Shown here in pieces: positions 25,452 to 34,960 of a DNA stretch of 64,000 nt. Positions within the stretch are counted from its first letter, which is position 1, and each line of letters opens with the position of its first letter. The translations under genes and the position numbers were made by a program. The DNA comes from CAZYVU01 sp964651435 (GTDB taxonomy: Bacteria > Desulfobacterota > Syntrophorhabdia > Syntrophorhabdales > CAYQXL01), in assembly GCA_964651435.1 (NCBI GenBank), contig CAZYVU010000005.1, positions 44,717 to 108,716 on the forward strand, read 5' to 3'. The notes beneath the pieces were generated by a model. That model ran no database searches and was not told where the DNA came from. It worked only from the letters and a program-made list of their open reading frames with translations.

Positions 25452-26666
25452 ATGAAGACTTTTACAAAAGCTTATATTCCTTACAACGGCTACTATTCAA
25501 CCCCATTCTGCCGTTGGCAGGGAACCATGCAGAACGAGAACCCGATTGAGCTCGGGGCGAAGACTGCACGGAGGTGGTTCCTGGAGAAGAGAAAGGTCGA
25601 TCCGACCGTTGTCGATTATCTCTATTACGGAGTCTCGATTGCCCATAAATATCTGTTCTACAGCCACAACTGGGCGGCAGGCATGCTGACGGACAACAAG
25701 AAGAACGTGCCCGGCCTTATGGTTAACCAGGCATGTACGACCTCCACCACCATTTTGGCCCTGCTGGCAAAGGACGTTGAGCTTGGCGTATACGATGTTG
25801 GCTTCGGCCTCATGTCCGACCGGTGCTCGAATGGTCCTCACACCGTTTGGCCGAACCCGATGGGTCCCGGTTCTGAGGTTATCCATGAGAACTGGATGAT
25901 GGACAACTTTAACGCCGATCCCAACGTAAAGCCGCCTACAAAGATGGTGGGCACTGCGGAAAATGTAGCCAAGCTGGAAGGTTTCACCAAAGAGCAGTCG
26001 GATGCGGTAGTCCTTCGGCGTTACCAGCAGTACCAGATGGCCCTTGCCAACGACCGTGAGTTCCAGAAAAAGTACATGTTCCCGGCAGAGGTTAAGCTTT
26101 CGAAAAAGAAAACTATCCTCGTTGAGCTCGATGAAGGCGTAACCCCGACGACGGCTGAAGGCCTTGCGAAGCTCGGTCCTGCAGAGCCCGGTGGAATCCA
26201 CAGCTTTGGCGCCCAGACATTCCCTGCCGACGGCAACGTCGGCTTCATCGTCACCAACCGTGAGAAGGCCAAAGAATTGAGCGCCGATCCCAAGATTGAG
26301 ATCCAGATCGTTTCTTACGGCTTCTCAAGGGTCAATCCCGGCTTCATGGCTTCGGCACCCGTTCCGGCAGCACAGATGGCACTTGCCAATGCCGAAATGA
26401 AGATCACGGACATGAAAGTTATCAAGAGCCACAACCCCTTTACCACCAACGACCTCAACTTTGCCAAGAAGTTCGACATTGACGTCATGATGATGAACAA
26501 CTATGGCAGCTCCCTTATCTACGGACACCCGCAGGCCCCGACGGCCGGCAGGATCATTGCCGAGTTGCTCGAAGAGCTGGTCCTTCTCGGCGGCGGCTAC
26601 GGCCTTTGGGCCGGTTGCGCAGCCGGCGACACCGGTGCATCGATGATCTTTAAGGTTACTTGCTGA
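25452..26666 (+). CDS. Thiolase (acetyl-CoA acetyltransferase-like)
   Basis: This 404-residue thiolase-superfamily protein has the nucleophilic cysteine in NQACTTSTT (Cys95), the GHP histidine (His359 in IYGHPQAPTAGR) and the second cysteine in AGCAAGD (Cys389). The N-terminus is somewhat divergent from classical AtoB and the internal loop near residue 180-230 is long. It would cleave acetoacetyl-CoA to two acetyl-CoA. It follows crotonase by 166 bp with its own AGGAGG site and is closed by a strong terminator. Confidence 0.88.
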   Translation: MKTFTKAYIPYNGYYSTPFCRWQGTMQNENPIELGAKTARRWFLEKRKVDPTVVDYLYYGVSIAHKYLFYSHNWAAGMLTDNKKNVPGLMVNQACTTSTTILALLAKDVELGVYDVGFGLMSDRCSNGPHTVWPNPMGPGSEVIHENWMMDNFNADPNVKPPTKMVGTAENVAKLEGFTKEQSDAVVLRRYQQYQMALANDREFQKKYMFPAEVKLSKKKTILVELDEGVTPTTAEGLAKLGPAEPGGIHSFGAQTFPADGNVGFIVTNREKAKELSADPKIEIQIVSYGFSRVNPGFMASAPVPAAQMALANAEMKITDMKVIKSHNPFTTNDLNFAKKFDIDVMMMNNYGSSLIYGHPQAPTAGRIIAELLEELVLLGGGYGLWAGCAAGDTGASMIFKVTC

Positions 26667-26720
26667 TGTAACGGTAGTACGGGAATTGCCCGCAGGGTGC
26701 ATACCAAGGACAATTCACAA

Positions 26721-26752
26721 GGGCCGTCCCTCAAGGGACGGCCCTTTTTTTT
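26721..26752 (+). terminator. Rho-independent terminator after thiolase
   Basis: The stem GGGCCGTCCC / GGGACGGCCC (10 bp) with a TCAA tetraloop is followed by eight T. It lies 54 bp after the thiolase stop codon and ends the beta-oxidation operon. Confidence 0.95.
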
Positions 26753-26873
26753 GCCCTCACGGCACGAGCAGGCGCATGGAAAAAACGCATGCCGCAGTTC
26801 GGCTCCTTACCCAAACTCGCAGTTAGGGAATACTTGTTTATCGGAATCGATAAATGGTGTAGAATCTTGTCCC

Positions 26874-27500
26874 GTGAAAAGAGCCTTCCTTATCTTCGCT
26901 GCTGTGATGCTGGCGCTCTCTGCCTCCGTGTCTTGGGCCAAGGACAGGGAGTATCTGGTGACGAAGGTCGTTGACGGCGATACCGTTGAGCTGGAGTCAG
27001 GAGAGGTGGTGCGGTATCTGGGCATCGACGCGCCCGAGATCTACCGGAAGAAGGAGGGCTCCCCGGAATTCTTTGCCAGGGAGGCGGCGCGCTACAACAA
27101 GAAACTCGTTTATCTCAAGAAGGTACAACTGGAATTCGACGTGGAACGGAAGGACCAGTACGGTAGGTTGCTGGCCTACGTTTATGTGAAAGGGCTTTTC
27201 GTCAACGCAGAATTGGTGAAGCTTGGATATGCCAAGGCGATGATAAAGCCTCCGAACACCAAGTACAAGGATTTGCTGGTTTCAAACCAGCAGAAAGCCA
27301 TGGACCAGGAGAAAGGCCTCTGGCAAGAAAAGAGAAAGGATACAGAAGAGTCTTACGTGGGCAACAAAAAGAGCTTTGTTTTCCACAGGCCCACCTGTAA
27401 GTATGGGGCAAGGATCCCTGAAAAGTCCCGCATTATCTTCCACCAGCGTTCCGACGCCATCAAGATCGGCTATAGCCCCTGCAAGCAGTGTAAGCCATGA
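26874..27500 (+). CDS. Secreted thermonuclease-like (SNase) protein
   Basis: This 208-residue protein carries an N-terminal signal peptide (KRAFLIFAAVMLALSASVS) and a staphylococcal-nuclease-like domain with VVDGDTVEL, RYLGIDAPE and DQYGRLLAYVYV. The C-terminal 45 residues add a Cys/His segment (FHRPTCKYG, SPCKQCK) like the metal-binding Ada-type tail seen on many secreted SNases. GTG 26874 is the preferred start because it begins the signal peptide; the frame is open further upstream through the thiolase terminator. It overlaps the next gene by 4 bp. It should degrade nucleic acid outside the cytoplasm. Confidence 0.85.
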   Translation: MKRAFLIFAAVMLALSASVSWAKDREYLVTKVVDGDTVELESGEVVRYLGIDAPEIYRKKEGSPEFFAREAARYNKKLVYLKKVQLEFDVERKDQYGRLLAYVYVKGLFVNAELVKLGYAKAMIKPPNTKYKDLLVSNQQKAMDQEKGLWQEKRKDTEESYVGNKKSFVFHRPTCKYGARIPEKSRIIFHQRSDAIKIGYSPCKQCKP

Positions 27501-29029
27501 CGGACGTAGAAGGCTACATCAGCTATTGGGGTCTAACGAGGCATCCCTTCCTCCTGGCGCCCGACAGCACGATGATGTATGTGGCGGGGCAGTACTTTGA
27601 ATGCCTTGAGAGGCTCAAGTACGCCATCAACACGAACAAGGGGGGTGCGCTTCTTGTTTCCGAGGACGCAGGGCTGGGCAAGACGACGGTGCTGCTCAAG
27701 CTCGTCGACGAGCTCAAAGCGCTTTACGGTGATGCCTTTCGGTACGCCATAGTCGATCACCCAACCCTCAGCCCTGCGCAGATCATTGCTCACATCGCCG
27801 GAGCCATAACAGGCCTGGAGGCCCATGGCGACAAGCTCAAGAACCTGACGATGATCCGGGAATACCTTATCGATGTTCATCGACAGGGGGGCAAGAGTGT
27901 CATCATAGTCGACGAGGGGCAGATGCTCTGCGGGGCGCCCGATGTGCTGCAGGAGCTGCGCGTTCTTATCAACCTCACCTACGAGAGCGAATACCTCCAT
28001 ACCTTCATACTTTCCGGACAAAGGGCGCTCTGGAATGCCATAAAGGCCATCCCTGAATTCTGGCAAAGGCTGCCCGTGAGATACTATCTTCTCCCCCTCG
28101 AGTTGGAGGATACGCGAGGTATCATACGGCATAGGCTCGGAAAGGCCGGTATGGAGGAAGGCAGGGAGATATTCACCGATGACGCACTGCAAATCATCCA
28201 TCGCTACTCCAGGGGTTCGCCGCGCACCATACTGGCCCTCGCCGACCTCTCTCTTCTTGTCGGCTTCTCGAACCGCACGGACCGGGTGACCTTCAAGGAG
28301 GTGTCGAAGGCCATGAATGCCATGTCGGGACGGGGAGAGAGCCTCCCCTATGTGACCGGAGAGACCCAGGCAGCAGCGGGAGCGCCGGGAGTGAAGCCGC
28401 CAAAACCGGTCACCGTTACGCTTCCGCCCGAAGATGTGGCCTCACAGGAGAAAGAGCCTCCCGGTGTAATGGCCAACCGGGTGCCGAGCCCCCGAATGGA
28501 AATGGGCGCGAAGAGAAGCGGAGGCTTCCCCATGAGGCGATGGGCCGTCAAGGGGCTCATCGGCCTCATCCTTCTCGGCGGTACCGTCAGCTATTCCTAT
28601 TTGGCCGGATTCCTTTTCATCAAAGACGATGCGAAGGGGCACAAGGCCCCCACGGAGCAAATCGGGACAGCGCTGCCCCATGAGAAGGTGCCTCCCAAGG
28701 ATCATGCAGCACCTGTTACCGTGCCGCCGGAGCCGTCGGCCCATCGGGGATCGGAACCTGCGCCTGTGCCGGCGAAGGCCGTTGAACCGGAGGCCCTGGG
28801 GGCCGGACGGGAAATAGTCGTCTCGGTGAGGCGCGGCAACCTCAGGGCGTCTCCCGGCCTGGATGCGCCCGTTGTGGGCGGTGCAGAAAAGGGAGACCGG
28901 TTTAGCACGGCAGGAGAACCTGAAGCGGCTGACGGAATGCTGTGGTATCGCATCGTTCTGGATGGGAAGCGGGAGGCTTGGATTGCCGAAGCTATTGCCG
29001 TCGTGCCCAAGCCGAGAGAAAGCCGCTGA
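27497..29029 (+). CDS. ExeA/GspA-like AAA ATPase with membrane anchor and C-terminal SH3 domain
   Basis: This 510-residue protein has an AAA ATPase domain at about residues 10-275, with Walker A EDAGLGKTT (Lys62) and Walker B VIIVDEGQ (Asp139, Glu140). A proline-rich linker, one transmembrane helix near 352-372, a second low-complexity linker and a bacterial SH3 domain at about 440-503 (RRGNLRASPGLDAPVVGG) follow. The topology puts the ATPase inside and the SH3 in the periplasm, as in GspA/ExeA, which remodels peptidoglycan for secretin assembly. It is translationally coupled to the nuclease gene. Its secretin or GspB partner is not in the window. Confidence 0.82.
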   Translation: MTDVEGYISYWGLTRHPFLLAPDSTMMYVAGQYFECLERLKYAINTNKGGALLVSEDAGLGKTTVLLKLVDELKALYGDAFRYAIVDHPTLSPAQIIAHIAGAITGLEAHGDKLKNLTMIREYLIDVHRQGGKSVIIVDEGQMLCGAPDVLQELRVLINLTYESEYLHTFILSGQRALWNAIKAIPEFWQRLPVRYYLLPLELEDTRGIIRHRLGKAGMEEGREIFTDDALQIIHRYSRGSPRTILALADLSLLVGFSNRTDRVTFKEVSKAMNAMSGRGESLPYVTGETQAAAGAPGVKPPKPVTVTLPPEDVASQEKEPPGVMANRVPSPRMEMGAKRSGGFPMRRWAVKGLIGLILLGGTVSYSYLAGFLFIKDDAKGHKAPTEQIGTALPHEKVPPKDHAAPVTVPPEPSAHRGSEPAPVPAKAVEPEALGAGREIVVSVRRGNLRASPGLDAPVVGGAEKGDRFSTAGEPEAADGMLWYRIVLDGKREAWIAEAIAVVPKPRESR

Positions 29030-29046
29030 CCCCAACGGGGTCCATG

Positions 29047-30942
29047 CTATGCATTTCTTAGAACCCTCTTGTCGCCCACCCGTATGGTCAGTTTTATTCC
29101 GTCAAGGTATTCCAGGAGTGGAATCATATACTTTCTCGAAAGGTTAAGTGTCCCCTTAAAGTCAGACGGCGTCATCTCTTTGTGTTTCCGGAGGTGGTTC
29201 AGCACCTTTTGTTTCAGATCCTCAAGGACGGAGGGGTGATAATAGAGGTCCGCTTTCACCTTGACGACCTTCCCCTCGAAGACGAGACGCTCTACGAGGT
29301 CCCTCAAAAGCGCTTCCGGCTCCGACAGCAGGGCCGCCATCTCCTTTAATCCCTCCGGTGAATACCCCGCCTTCAGCAGACAATCGAGAAGCCGGGCCGC
29401 CGTGGCCTCGCTCTTTTCATCGTTCATGGACCTCGTCCCCTCGAGCCTTACCTTATCCTTTTCGACCTCCACCTTCTGAAGGTGTACAAGCTCGTCGAGG
29501 GCCGCTTGAAAAACCTGGGGCTCCACGTCGGGAAGCCGGGTTCTCAACTCTTCCTTGGACATGCCTGCCTTTTGGGGGTTTTTCTTGTGAAACTCGCCTA
29601 AGAACTGCAGGATGGACTCCTTGTACAGGCCAAACCGGGACGAGTGAACGGCCTGTTTGCCGACGAGGACTGCCGTACCTGAATGGGCCAGGGCGGTCAA
29701 AATGTTTTCCGACAGCTCGTGGTGCACGCCGAGCAGGAGGGAAAGCCTTTGCCTCCTAAGGCCTCCGAACCCCCCTTTGAGTATATGATACTCGGCCTTA
29801 GCGTTCAGGTCGGGGGCGCGCAAGACCTGCAGGATCTCGGGCAGTGACGGCGACTTTCTCTTGTGCCTCGTCGGTTCGATATCGAGAATCGTGCCGCCGC
29901 CCACAGTCTGTATGGTGTAGGGGGCCCTCAGCACGTAGCGGTCCCCCGGAAGGGCAACGATGGGTGACGGGAAGACAAACTGGACCAAGAGCTCCTCTCC
30001 GGGCTCGATAACGTCTTTCGTCAGAAGGATGCACCGGGCTTCCTGTTGAGTTGTGGCAACGTGGAAACGAAGTGTGGTGTCCGTCTTAATCGGGTTCAGG
30101 GGTAGCCTGAGGTATTGAAGGGTGGCATCCACCCGTTTCACCTCCATGAGCGTGCCGGGCCTGGCAACGACGGCACCTCTCGCTATATGCTCCCTCTCGA
30201 GGCCTTGCAGGTTTAGCGCCGTTCTCTGGCCTGCTATGGCCTCGCGGACGTCTTCGTGATAAACCTGAATGCTCCGCACGCGGGCACGCTTCATGAGGGG
30301 GTAGATCTCAACCTCTTCGCCCACGGTTATTGCCCCGGAAATGCAGGTGCCGGTTACGATGGTACCGAGCCCCTTGAGCGTAAAGACGCGGTCTACGGGG
30401 AGCCTGAATATGCCCTCTCGGGACCGTTCCTCGACGGACGTTGCCACGTCTCTGATTGTCTCCCTGAGCATATCGATATTCTCGCCGGTGGCTGCCGATA
30501 CGGAAACGATAGGTGCCCCCTCCAGGGTTCGGCCCTTGAGGAAGTCAACGATGTCCTCCATGACCAGCTCTTGCATCTCCTCGTCAGCCAGGTCTGTTTT
30601 TGTGATGGCCACAATCCCTTTCCTGAGGCCAAGGAGCTCGCAGATATCGACATGTTCTCTGGTCTGCGGCATTACGCCTTCGTCGGCGGCCACGACAAGA
30701 AGGACCATGTCCATTCCCCATGCGCCGGCAACCATGTGGCGAACAAACTTTTCGTGACCGGGTACGTCGACGATGCCCACGGTAAGGTCGTCGGCAAGCC
30801 GGAAATGGGCGAAGCCGAGTTCCGTCGTAATGCCCCGCTCCTTTTCCGTCTTCAGTCTGTCGCAATCGATGCCCGTCAGTGCTTTGATGAGCGCAGTCTT
30901 CCCGTGGTCAATGTGGCCCGCAGTGCCGATAACGATCTTCTT
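29047..30942 (-). CDS. selB: Selenocysteine-specific elongation factor SelB
   Basis: This 631-residue translational GTPase delivers Sec-tRNA to in-frame UGA codons by binding the SECIS hairpin. The N-terminal G domain begins KKIVIGTAGHIDHGKTALI (residues 2-20), with switch II DVPGHEKFV and TKTD. EF-Tu-like domains 2-3 follow, and the C-terminal 250 residues are the winged-helix array that binds SECIS RNA. I chose Met at 30942; 24 upstream codons are open but lack homology. SelA, SelC and SelD are not in the window. Confidence 0.93.
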   Translation of the reverse strand, partial: KKIVIGTAGHIDHGKTALIKALTGIDCDRLKTEKERGITTELGFAHFRLADDLTVGIVDVPGHEKFVRHMVAGAWGMDMVLLVVAADEGVMPQTREHVDICELLGLRKGIVAITKTDLADEEMQELVMEDIVDFLKGRTLEGAPIVSVSAATGENIDMLRETIRDVATSVEERSREGIFRLPVDRVFTLKGLGTIVTGTCISGAITVGEEVEIYPLMKRARVRSIQVYHEDVREAIAGQRTALNLQGLEREHIARGAVVARPGTLMEVKRVDATLQYLRLPLNPIKTDTTLRFHVATTQQEARCILLTKDVIEPGEELLVQFVFPSPIVALPGDRYVLRAPYTIQTVGGGTILDIEPTRHKRKSPSLPEILQVLRAPDLNAKAEYHILKGGFGGLRRQRLSLLLGVHHELSENILTALAHSGTAVLVGKQAVHSSRFGLYKESILQFLGEFHKKNPQKAGMSKEELRTRLPDVEPQVFQAALDELVHLQKVEVEKDKVRLEGTRSMNDEKSEATAARLLDCLLKAGYSPEGLKEMAALLSEPEALLRDLVERLVFEGKVVKVKADLYYHPSVLEDLKQKVLNHLRKHKEMTPSDFKGTLNLSRKYMIPLLEYLDGIKLTIRVGDKRVLRNA

Positions 30943-31088
30943 CATAGCCCCTTCACTATACATCATTTTTGCCACCGGGCTCAATGAGGACGGACGGGAT
31001 ATTTTGTTGACCATGACCCGTATCAGGCAAAGGAAGGATGTGGGCCTGCAATTTGACTTTTCTTAACGATACGGATTAAGACATAGTC

Positions 31089-32804
31089 ATGGTTCTCAGA
31101 CTGGGCGAGCTTTTAGTGAAACGGGGCAGGCTGGACAACGACCAGTTGGACAGGGCCCTCAAAGTCCAGCGAGAGAAGGGTGGCAGGCTCGGCAAGATAC
31201 TGGTAGGTCTGGGCTACATGTCGGACAGGGACATCCTGGAGGCCCTTGCCCAGCAGTTTGACATGCCCATCGTGCCGGTTGAGGAATTCCAGGTCGATGA
31301 AAACGCGGCCAAGCTTCTCCCCCCCAACATGATCCGCCGGCACAACATAGTGCCCCTGGAGATCAAGGGTAACACCCTGACCATCGCGGCCATCGACCCC
31401 ACAGACGTTTTTATTGCCAAAGACATATCCCTTTATACCGGTTTTAAGGTGCATCTCGTTCTTGCCTCGGAAACGGCCATCAGCAAGGCGATCGATAGAT
31501 TCTACGAACAAAGCCACGCCGTAGAGCTCCAGAAGGTGGTCGAAGACATCGGCTACGACGAAGTGGCCTCCATGCAGGTTCTCGAGGAGGAGCAGGCTCA
31601 GGACGTGGCGACGCTGGAGGCGGAGGCCAAGCAGCCGCCGGTGGTGAAGATGGTCACCCTCATGATGACCGATGCGGTGGTCCGGGGCGCAAGCGACATA
31701 CACATTGAGCCTTATGAGAATGAGGTGCGCGTCCGGTTCCGTATTGACGGCGTTCTCCATGAGATGATCAAGATCAGCCACAAATACAAAGACCCCATTG
31801 TTTCCAGAATCAAGGTCCTGGCAAGGATGGACATCGCCGAAAAACGCCTTCCGCAGGACGGGCGGATCAAGATCAAGATGCGCCTTCAGGGGGCCGCCAG
31901 GGATCTTGACCTCCGCGTATCGGTCCTCCCCACCATCTTTGGAGAAAAGGTGGTCATCCGCATCCTCGACAAGGAGGGCCTCATGCTCGACATGAGCATG
32001 CTCGGCCTGGAGACCCAGAGCCTTCATCATTTCGAGAAGGCCATATTTCAGCCCTGGGGCATGGTGCTTGTGACGGGTCCGACGGGCTCGGGCAAGACCA
32101 ATACACTCTACAGTGCCATCAGCAGGCTGAACACGAGCGATGTCAACATCGTGACGGTGGAAGACCCCGTGGAATTCAACCTCAGGGGTATCAATCAGGT
32201 CAATATCCAGGAGAACATAGGCCTCAGTTTTGCCGGCGTGCTGCGCTCCTTTCTTAGGCAGGACCCCAACATCATGCTTGTTGGGGAGGTCCGGGACAAC
32301 GAGACGGCAGAAATCGCCGTCAAGGCGGCGCTTACGGGGCACCTGGTCCTGTCGACGCTCCATACGAACGATGCCCCGTCGGCCATATTCCGGCTTCTCA
32401 ACATGAATATCGAGCCTATCCTGATCAGTAGCTCCGTGCTCGTCATCTGTGCCCAGCGGCTCGTGCGTCGCATCTGCCAGGAGTGCAAGGAGCCGGTCGA
32501 TATGCCGACCCAGGCGCTGCTCAACATCGGGTTTACGGAACAGGACCTGAAAACGCTGACAGTGTATTCGGGCAAGGGCTGCAAAAACTGCAACTATACG
32601 GGATATAAGGGCCGGATCGGCCTTTTTGAGGTTATGCCTATTACAACGGGCATAAAAGAGCTTATTCTGTCGGGCGGCAGCATTCTGGACATTAAGCAGA
32701 AGGCTGAACAGGAAGGAATGCTGACGCTGCGGCAGAGCGGACTAAACAAGATACAGGCCGGTATTACGTCAATAGAAGAAGTATTGCGGGAAACAACGTT
32801 TTAG
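31089..32804 (+). CDS. Type II/IV secretion ATPase (GspE/PilB family)
   Basis: This 571-residue hexameric ATPase has an N-terminal MshEN/GspE-N domain (residues 1-140), a central ATPase with Walker A GPTGSGKTNTLY (near 330), Asp box EDPVEFN, Walker B-like LVGEVRDNETAEIA and the zinc tetracysteine CQECKEP...CKNCNYTG of GspE/PilB. It powers pilus or pseudopilus assembly. No pilin, PilC or secretin gene is adjacent, so it is an orphan here; the GspA-like ATPase at 27.5 kb may belong to the same machinery. It is flanked by SelB (divergent) and the liv operon. Confidence 0.88.
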   Translation: MVLRLGELLVKRGRLDNDQLDRALKVQREKGGRLGKILVGLGYMSDRDILEALAQQFDMPIVPVEEFQVDENAAKLLPPNMIRRHNIVPLEIKGNTLTIAAIDPTDVFIAKDISLYTGFKVHLVLASETAISKAIDRFYEQSHAVELQKVVEDIGYDEVASMQVLEEEQAQDVATLEAEAKQPPVVKMVTLMMTDAVVRGASDIHIEPYENEVRVRFRIDGVLHEMIKISHKYKDPIVSRIKVLARMDIAEKRLPQDGRIKIKMRLQGAARDLDLRVSVLPTIFGEKVVIRILDKEGLMLDMSMLGLETQSLHHFEKAIFQPWGMVLVTGPTGSGKTNTLYSAISRLNTSDVNIVTVEDPVEFNLRGINQVNIQENIGLSFAGVLRSFLRQDPNIMLVGEVRDNETAEIAVKAALTGHLVLSTLHTNDAPSAIFRLLNMNIEPILISSSVLVICAQRLVRRICQECKEPVDMPTQALLNIGFTEQDLKTLTVYSGKGCKNCNYTGYKGRIGLFEVMPITTGIKELILSGGSILDIKQKAEQEGMLTLRQSGLNKIQAGITSIEEVLRETTF

Positions 32805-32899
32805 ACCCCTGTCCGGGTGGTCCGCCTAAAGAATCCCTTTACAAGGGCAGCAAATTCCATAGTATGTTTATGCAAATTTACGAGCAGGAGGATTGAACG

Positions 32900-34033
32900 A
32901 TGAAGCGATTCCTGTCCATTGCGGCACTGCTGTGCACCGCACTGATGGCTATGACGACGGGGGCGGCCGCTAAGGAAACGATCAAGGTGGGACTCATAAC
33001 GCCCCTGACAGGTGACGTGAAGACCTTCGGGGAGTCGGCAAAGAACGCATTCAGCCTGGCCCTGGAGGAATACGGAAAGAAAGGCAAGTACAGGATTGAG
33101 CCGCTCGTGGCCGATGACAAGAATGATCCCACCGAGGGCACGAATGCAGCACTTAAGCTCATTACACAAGACCGCGTAGGTGCCATCGTAGGCCCTCTTA
33201 CTTCGAAGGTGACGATCCCGGTGGCGGAAATCGCCAACAAGAACAAGGTGCCGCTCATAACCGGAACGGCGACGAACCCCAAAGTGACGGTGGGTGACGG
33301 TAAGAAAAAGCCATACATCTTTCGTGCCTGCTATATTGATGATTTTCAGGGTACCGTTGCAGCAAACTTCGCCCTGAAGCAACTGAAGGCAAAGTCGGCG
33401 GCTGTTCTCTATGACGTGGGCAACGATTACTCCAAAGGCCTCGCCGAGTTCTTCAAAAAGACATTTGCCAAGGGCGGCGGGGCTGTCGTGGGCTATGAAT
33501 CGTACCAGAAGGATGACGTGGACTTTTCCGCCCTCATTACCAAGGTTGCCATGAAGAAGCCCGATATGATCTACATACCCGATTACTACAACAAGGTAGC
33601 CCTTATTGCCAAACAGCTCCGGGAGAAGGGCGTGAAGGCCGTTCTGCTCGGCGGTGACGGATGGGACTCTCCTGACCTGACGAAGATTGCCGGTGCTGCC
33701 GTTTCCGGCGGCTATTTTACGAACCACTACTCGCCGGACCGCAAAGACCCCGTGGCAGACGCCTTCATCAAGGCCTACAAGGCCAAGCACGGAGCCGTTC
33801 CCGATGCCTTTGCGGCGCTCTCCTATGATGCCGCCATGATGATGCTGAAGGCCATAGACACGGCAAAGAAGCCCTCAGGGGAGGAAATTGCCAAGGCCCT
33901 CAGCTCGCTGAAAAACTACAGGGGCGTCACGGGAACCATCAGCTTTGACGGCAACGGAGACGCAGTCAAATCGGTGGTCATGCTCAGGGTTGAGAAGGAC
34001 GGCTTCAGGTATGTGTCCACGGTGAACCCGTGA
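32900..34033 (+). CDS. livK: Periplasmic substrate-binding protein, LivK type (second system)
   Basis: This 377-residue protein has a Sec signal (MKRFLSIAALLCTALMAM, cleavage near residue 25) and the type I binding fold with VGLITPLTGDVKTFGESAKN. The length is the classical LivK size, and it lacks close similarity to the larger binding protein of the first system, so the two importers probably take different substrates. It starts a five-gene operon. Confidence 0.9.
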   Translation: MKRFLSIAALLCTALMAMTTGAAAKETIKVGLITPLTGDVKTFGESAKNAFSLALEEYGKKGKYRIEPLVADDKNDPTEGTNAALKLITQDRVGAIVGPLTSKVTIPVAEIANKNKVPLITGTATNPKVTVGDGKKKPYIFRACYIDDFQGTVAANFALKQLKAKSAAVLYDVGNDYSKGLAEFFKKTFAKGGGAVVGYESYQKDDVDFSALITKVAMKKPDMIYIPDYYNKVALIAKQLREKGVKAVLLGGDGWDSPDLTKIAGAAVSGGYFTNHYSPDRKDPVADAFIKAYKAKHGAVPDAFAALSYDAAMMMLKAIDTAKKPSGEEIAKALSSLKNYRGVTGTISFDGNGDAVKSVVMLRVEKDGFRYVSTVNP

Positions 34034-34069
34034 TTACCGCAAGGCTCCATAGGGTGACGAAATAATGGC

Positions 34070-34960
34070 ATGGAATATCTAAGTTACATCCTCGAGCAAT
34101 GCGTCAACGGCCTTCAGCTCGGGGCCGTCTATGCCCTGATCGCGCTGGGCTATACGATGGTCTACGGGGTTCTCCGTCTCATCAATTTTGCCCACGGGGA
34201 CGTCTTCATGGTCGGTGCGTTTGTGGCCTACTACCTCATATCGCGGTTCGGCGTGCCTCTTTACGCGGTCTTTATCGTGACCATGATGGTTACGGCGGCA
34301 ACGGGATTTCTCATGGAGAAGATTGCCTACAGGCCACTCAGAAGGGCGCCACGGATCTCGCTCCTTATTACGGCGGTGGGCGTATCCCTTTTTCTCGAAT
34401 ATTTTTTGGGGCTCAATGCCCTCTTTACGTCAAACTACATTGCCTTTCCCAGGCCCTTCGACGTGACGGCCTACGACCTCGGGCTCTTTACGGTGACGAA
34501 CGTGCAGGTCCTCATCCTCGCTGTTACGGGCCTGTCCCTCCTTCTCCTATACGGACTCATATACAAAACCAACCAGGGAAGGGCCATGCGCGCCGTCTCC
34601 TTCGACCACGAGATAGCGCTCCTCATGGGTATTAACATTGACTGGACCATCTCACTGACCTTTACCGTCGGCGCGGCCCTCGCCGGCCTGGGAGGTCTCC
34701 TTTACGGCATAGCCTATCCGCAGATTAACGTTTTCATGGGCATCATGCCGGGCATAAAGTCCTTTATCGCCGCCGTGCTCGGGGGCATCGGCGTCATACA
34801 CGGAGCGGTTCTGGGCGGCCTGATTATCGGCATGTCAGAGGTCTTCGTCTCGGCCTTTCTCTCCTCTGCCTTTAGGGACGGGGTGATTTTTCTTATCCTC
34901 TTTGCCGTCCTTTTGGCGAAGCCGAGCGGCCTTTTCGGAAAACGGATTGAAAAGGTATGA
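34070..34960 (+). CDS. livH: Branched-chain amino acid ABC permease LivH (second system)
   Basis: This 296-residue permease has the LivH motifs NGLQLGAVYALIALGYTMVYG and LRLINFAHGDVFMVGAF, plus the cytoplasmic DHEIALLMGINIDWT loop. It overlaps livM by 4 bp and lies 36 bp after livK. Confidence 0.92.
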   Translation: MEYLSYILEQCVNGLQLGAVYALIALGYTMVYGVLRLINFAHGDVFMVGAFVAYYLISRFGVPLYAVFIVTMMVTAATGFLMEKIAYRPLRRAPRISLLITAVGVSLFLEYFLGLNALFTSNYIAFPRPFDVTAYDLGLFTVTNVQVLILAVTGLSLLLLYGLIYKTNQGRAMRAVSFDHEIALLMGINIDWTISLTFTVGAALAGLGGLLYGIAYPQINVFMGIMPGIKSFIAAVLGGIGVIHGAVLGGLIIGMSEVFVSAFLSSAFRDGVIFLILFAVLLAKPSGLFGKRIEKV

